A stretch of DNA of 64,000 nucleotides from Nitrospiraceae bacterium (GTDB lineage Bacteria > Nitrospirota > Nitrospiria > Nitrospirales > UBA8639), in contig JACKFF010000014.1 of assembly GCA_020632595.1 (NCBI GenBank), positions 19,204 through 83,203 on the forward strand, in the 5' to 3' direction. The position numbers and the translations under genes are program-made. Each line of letters begins with the position of its first letter. The stretch's first letter is position 1. The notes below the pieces were generated by a model that saw only the letters and a list, made by a program, of their open reading frames with translations, was not told where the DNA came from and ran no database searches. Positions 63,766 to 64,000 of this stretch are shown piece by piece.

Positions 63766-64000
63766 CTCATATGCCCACGTGATGTTTTGGGTTGCCGGGT
63801 TTCGCCCCGGCAGGCGAGGTCCTTTTCTTTCGGGAAAAGGACCCAAAACCAATGCCGCCCCGTCCGGTCTCATTCAGATGGGACGGACGCGAGCTTTAGG
63901 AGGCGGCCTAACTCGCTGAGCTCAAACAAAGTCCGCCGGTTTATAAGAGCGTCCGACCCAAGGACCGGACGGCAGGCGTCAGTCATCAGCGAGGGGGGTC
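63766..64000. repeat. Palindrome-rich dispersed repeat, cut by the window end
   Basis: After the M48 stop the sequence turns GC-rich and hairpin-prone: GCCGGGTTTCGCCCCGGC and GTCCTTTTCTTTCGGGAAAAGGAC are two nested stem-loops. The block GGACCCAAAACCAATGCC afterwards resembles repeats I know from several proteobacterial and Nitrospira genomes. No coding frame is convincing. It continues past base 64000. Confidence 0.55.

Overview
The window reads as chromosomal DNA of a Gram-negative member of the Nitrospirota, most likely Nitrospira or a close relative. The main reason is a complete bacterial proteasome operon (Mpa/ARC, Dop, PrcB, PrcA, PafA). Outside Actinobacteria such operons occur in few lineages, Nitrospira among them. 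The window also has many outer-membrane lipoproteins and an Slp remnant, which imply a double membrane. Its dispersed palindromic repeats resemble, from memory, elements common in Nitrospira genomes. No rRNA, tRNA, CRISPR array or complete insertion sequence was seen.

Layout. 1-4 kb: ftsE (cut by the window edge), ftsX, an EnvC-like activator and a CtpA protease form one overlapping unit for septal cell-wall splitting. 4-7 kb: a small Lrp-type ligand domain, a lone PolX-type helix-hairpin-helix protein, and thiS-thiG-thiE. 7-14.3 kb: the proteasome/tagging operon, ending in an M23 murein hydrolase coupled to pafA. No Pup or UBact gene is visible beside it. 14.4-25 kb: a LOG hydrolase, a TolC/MacA/MacB tripartite exporter, a CPBP-like membrane protein coupled to an RNase Z-like hydrolase, and a GumN-like protein. 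25-31 kb: an SDR, a nucleoside deaminase, polyphosphate glucokinase, a CrcB fluoride channel and a UvrA paralogue.

31-44 kb is an accessory-looking stretch with a VapBC module, small lipoproteins, an L,D-transpeptidase and CsaA. It also holds three broken genes: slp (frameshift), an HNH nuclease (in-frame TGA) and a hypothetical gene (in-frame TAG). In the middle is an NAD-salvage pair: nicotinamidase PncA next to a nicotinate phosphoribosyltransferase fused to an N-terminal macro domain. 44-48.5 kb: a HerA-like ATPase, two small conserved proteins of unknown function and a GlsB-type membrane protein.

48.7-63.7 kb is the most unusual part. A 1190-residue AsmA/YdbH-like protein is followed by a cluster of four palindromic repeats around a broken GIY-YIG gene. 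Next come a lipoprotein with a YdbL/DUF1318-like domain and a 2635-residue secreted protein that overlaps it. That protein has a PD40 propeller, two TPR arrays, an apparently dead internal CHAT domain and an intact C-terminal CHAT protease. An SH3 protein and an M48 metalloprotease lipoprotein follow. Two direct copies of one dispersed repeat (48.69 and 62.05 kb) bracket the segment from the AsmA gene to the CHAT gene. My inference is an envelope-spanning lipid-transport or quality-control system that includes a caspase-like protease.
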